The translations under genes and the position numbers were made by a program. Source: Trogon surrucura (lineage: Eukaryota > Chordata > Aves > Trogoniformes > Trogonidae). From it: a DNA stretch of 64,000 nucleotides. The notes beneath the pieces are model-generated. The model was given only the letters and a program-made list of their open reading frames with translations. It made no database searches and was not told the DNA's origin. Location of the stretch: contig CM036623.1 in NCBI GenBank assembly GCA_020746105.1, positions 3,162,001 through 3,226,000 of the forward strand. The letters run 5' to 3'. This document shows positions 61,842 to 64,000 of this stretch, piece by piece (positions within the stretch are counted from its first letter, which is position 1; each line of letters begins with the position of its first letter).

Positions 61842-64000
61842 ATGTTTGTTCAAAACTTTCAGGTATGTAAAATAGAACTTCTTCCATGTTTATCAGGAGC
61901 AAACAGGCCAAGCATTCAGTGTGTTGAACAGTGTTCTGAGCAAGAGGAAAAATCAAACGAGAGCAGTCAAGTATTGGGGTTGTTCTTTTGCCCAAAGGGA
62001 ATGACAGTGAAACTTTTTGCCATAAGCTAATTTGAAACACTGAGATCTACCGAGAATTCTTCGGTTAAAGAAATTGATTTGGTAGTTTCAGAGTAAAAAG
62101 CTGGCAGCTGGGAAATGAGCATGGTGTTTTTAATAAAGTGCAATTTTTATCTTTTGTATGACTATTTCATGATCTTTAAAAAAAAAAATCAGAAATATCC
62201 CTGGCTTTTGATTTTGGAAATATGGTGAATGTAATTACAGGACTCTTGTCCATTGTATTTTTTTCTTGGATGTATGGTGAAAGAACTGTACTTGCTCGAA
62301 CAACAGGGGAGTAATTATACTTCTCTTTATTTGCAAATCCCTAAATACTGTACTGGATGCTGCTACAGTTTGGACAGTTTGGCCTTAGTAATCCAGTGAG
62401 GAAATGATTGTGTAGTTCACAGAGCCACTTTACTGAGATGATCTTAAACTGCTCTGTTCAAAGGCTACTTTGGTATTTTCATCTGTTTACTGCATTTATT
62501 CTGTCAATACTCTCCAACAGCCTAATGGCTAACTTTATACAAAATTCTCTTTAAGAAGAGTGTCCTTCCCAAATCCATGTTGCTATTGTCTCTGTTCTTT
62601 GCACACGCCCATGAGCCTAAAAGAAACCCCCTGAACCTGAAGTGTCCTGAGTTCTGCCAAAGTTCACATAATACTTTGGATAAAGAGCTGTGGCTCAGAT
62701 CCACTTCTAATTTTTCTCCATTGTTGGCTTCTGGGTTGCTGCTTTAAATCTGAAAAGCAATTCTGTAATTACTCCGTGCACAAGCATTCATGAGAACAAT
62801 AGAAATAAACTTATTACCATACTGGTAAATTTTTTTTAATGCTGTATTTCTTCCTATTTTATGTAACTTAAGAGTTATTTACCTTTCCTGTTGTTCTGTG
62901 AGTATCTCTTACGGTTTTGGATTGGTTTCTCAATCTGTAGAACCACTTGTGCTCATTAATAGTGCTCACCACTTCATTACAGCGTGAAGTGTCATCCTAA
63001 ATAAATAACAAGCCATAGCTGTGGTTTCTGAGATCTTGCAGGAACAGAGCAGCCTATTCTGACAAACTGAAGATGAGCTATTTACTTTTATCCAAAAAAT
63101 TTCTTTAAAGGGCAAAAATCTTCCTTCTTGTAAGTGAACCAAAATTCAGGGATTTCCTTCCAAGAAATCAGTTGCTCAAACTTTTAAGGGAAAGCAGTGC
63201 TTATCCATGTTACTGGTAATACCCAGTAATGGGAAAACTCAGAACGAGGACTGAGGAATGGTAAGTATTTTTTTTTTTCCTTCTAAGTGCTTTTTGCTAT
63301 GCTTGCAGTTAAGCATAAAACCAAATACAATGATGAAGAGGGAAAATGACAACAGAGTTTCTCTTGCTGTTTTTTTGTCAACCTCCTTTACTTCAGTGGA
63401 TCTCTGTGGTTGAAATGGAATTGCCGGCATGTTTTTGCTTTCTGTGAATTATATTGCTTTCTGTGGAAATACATGAAATGAATGATCCAAGGACGAGGTG
63501 TTTAGGTTTTTGCTCCCTCTATAAAACTGCAGATACAAGTATGGGTGGAAAAGTAGCCTGCAAGCTTCTGTTTTCCATCTCTTCCCTTCCTTTCCCTTTT
63601 CAGAGGTCTCTTACTTTTGTAATTGGAACTAATATGAGGGAAGGCTGAAGGCAGTTATTGCTATCTCTAGAAAGGGCCATCCCATGAACCTTTCCTCCAA
63701 GTGTTGTCTGCCCTGTGCATCCAATAGCTGTGGAGATGGTGGCAAGCCTGGCGTTTTTGCCGTGGGCTCCTCCCTTCAGCTCATTTTTCACTGTTTAACT
63801 TTGCATTCTAGGTTACTGCCCATTTTGCTGATGCCTAATGTCATCTTTGCCCATGACATATGCAAAAAAATAGCTGTTACAAATCAAGTTTTAAAAGTCA
63901 CTGTATTCCAAAAAGGAAAAAAAAAAATTCTAGACTAATCTCATTTTACTTTACATCCCAACTATATTCTATTTTCTAATCTTGCAATGTAACAGAAGAC

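Larger units (their letters stand above)
45050..64000 (+). other. SMOC1: SMOC1 intron 5, 5' part (at least 18,951 bp)
   Basis: Starts with GTGAGT and runs off the window. I looked for the next exon (a codon split after G, then an acidic linker and the second CWCV thyroglobulin domain) and found none. Contents: poly-A and poly-T tracts, two tandem duplications (49450-49487, 61796-61841), one CR1 tail (59499-59557) and a moderately CpG-rich stretch at 58898-59272. The longest open frame (58723-59202) has no recognisable domain. Confidence 0.85.

Noticed and set aside
45050-64000. Search for SMOC1 exon 6
   Set aside because: No acceptor followed by a phase-1 linker or CWCV-type thyroglobulin sequence was found by reading, so I take it to lie beyond the window; a tblastn of the remaining SMOC1 protein would settle it.
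1-64000. Possibility of a prokaryotic or defence-type gene system, or a CRISPR array
   Set aside because: No regularly spaced repeats, no operon-like frames and no long prokaryotic genes; the content is that of avian introns.

Overview
The window is a piece of a vertebrate nuclear genome, almost certainly from a bird. Several CR1 LINE fragments in both orientations carry the 3' signature of avian CR1 (copies of ATTCTATGA and the 'ggtcttttccaacctaaatgattctatg' type tail). No recent mammalian-type SINEs or LINEs are seen, and there is no bacterial gene organisation: no operons, no Shine-Dalgarno-led gene strings.

The only host gene I can support is SMOC1 (SPARC-related modular calcium-binding protein 1), on the + strand. 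Four consecutive coding exons are present, each with AG/GT borders and matching phases: 24863-25034 (follistatin-like Kazal domain), 32124-32236 and 42903-43002 (first thyroglobulin type-1 domain, split by a phase-0 intron), and 45002-45049 (start of the linker after it). Joined, they read without a break. The signal-peptide exon must lie upstream of base 1. The remaining exons (rest of linker, second thyroglobulin domain, SMOC domain, EF-hand domain) must lie beyond 64000. The window is therefore mostly intron: the end of intron 1 (1-24862), intron 2 (7,089 bp), intron 3 (10,666 bp), intron 4 (1,999 bp) and the first 18,951 bp of intron 5.

Intron contents: six CR1 pieces. The largest (about 95-2110, minus) keeps endonuclease and reverse-transcriptase parts joined by an internal deletion. 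Others are at 5570-5613 (+), 12806-13270 (+), 21412-21466 (-), 38631-39400 (-, with an unbroken 222-codon C-terminal frame) and 59499-59557 (+). There are two weak older-repeat candidates (20311-20393; 30611-30720), four short tandem duplications, homopolymer tracts, one canonical G-quadruplex motif, one long imperfect hairpin, and local CpG clusters that could mark intronic regulatory elements.

The most interesting structural observation is at exon 3. A second acceptor with a stronger pyrimidine tract lies 79 nt upstream. Used after exon 2 it gives an immediate stop. Used after the phase-0 end of exon 1 it is in frame, so a Kazal-less SMOC1 isoform is structurally possible. I found no sign of an undescribed multi-gene system.
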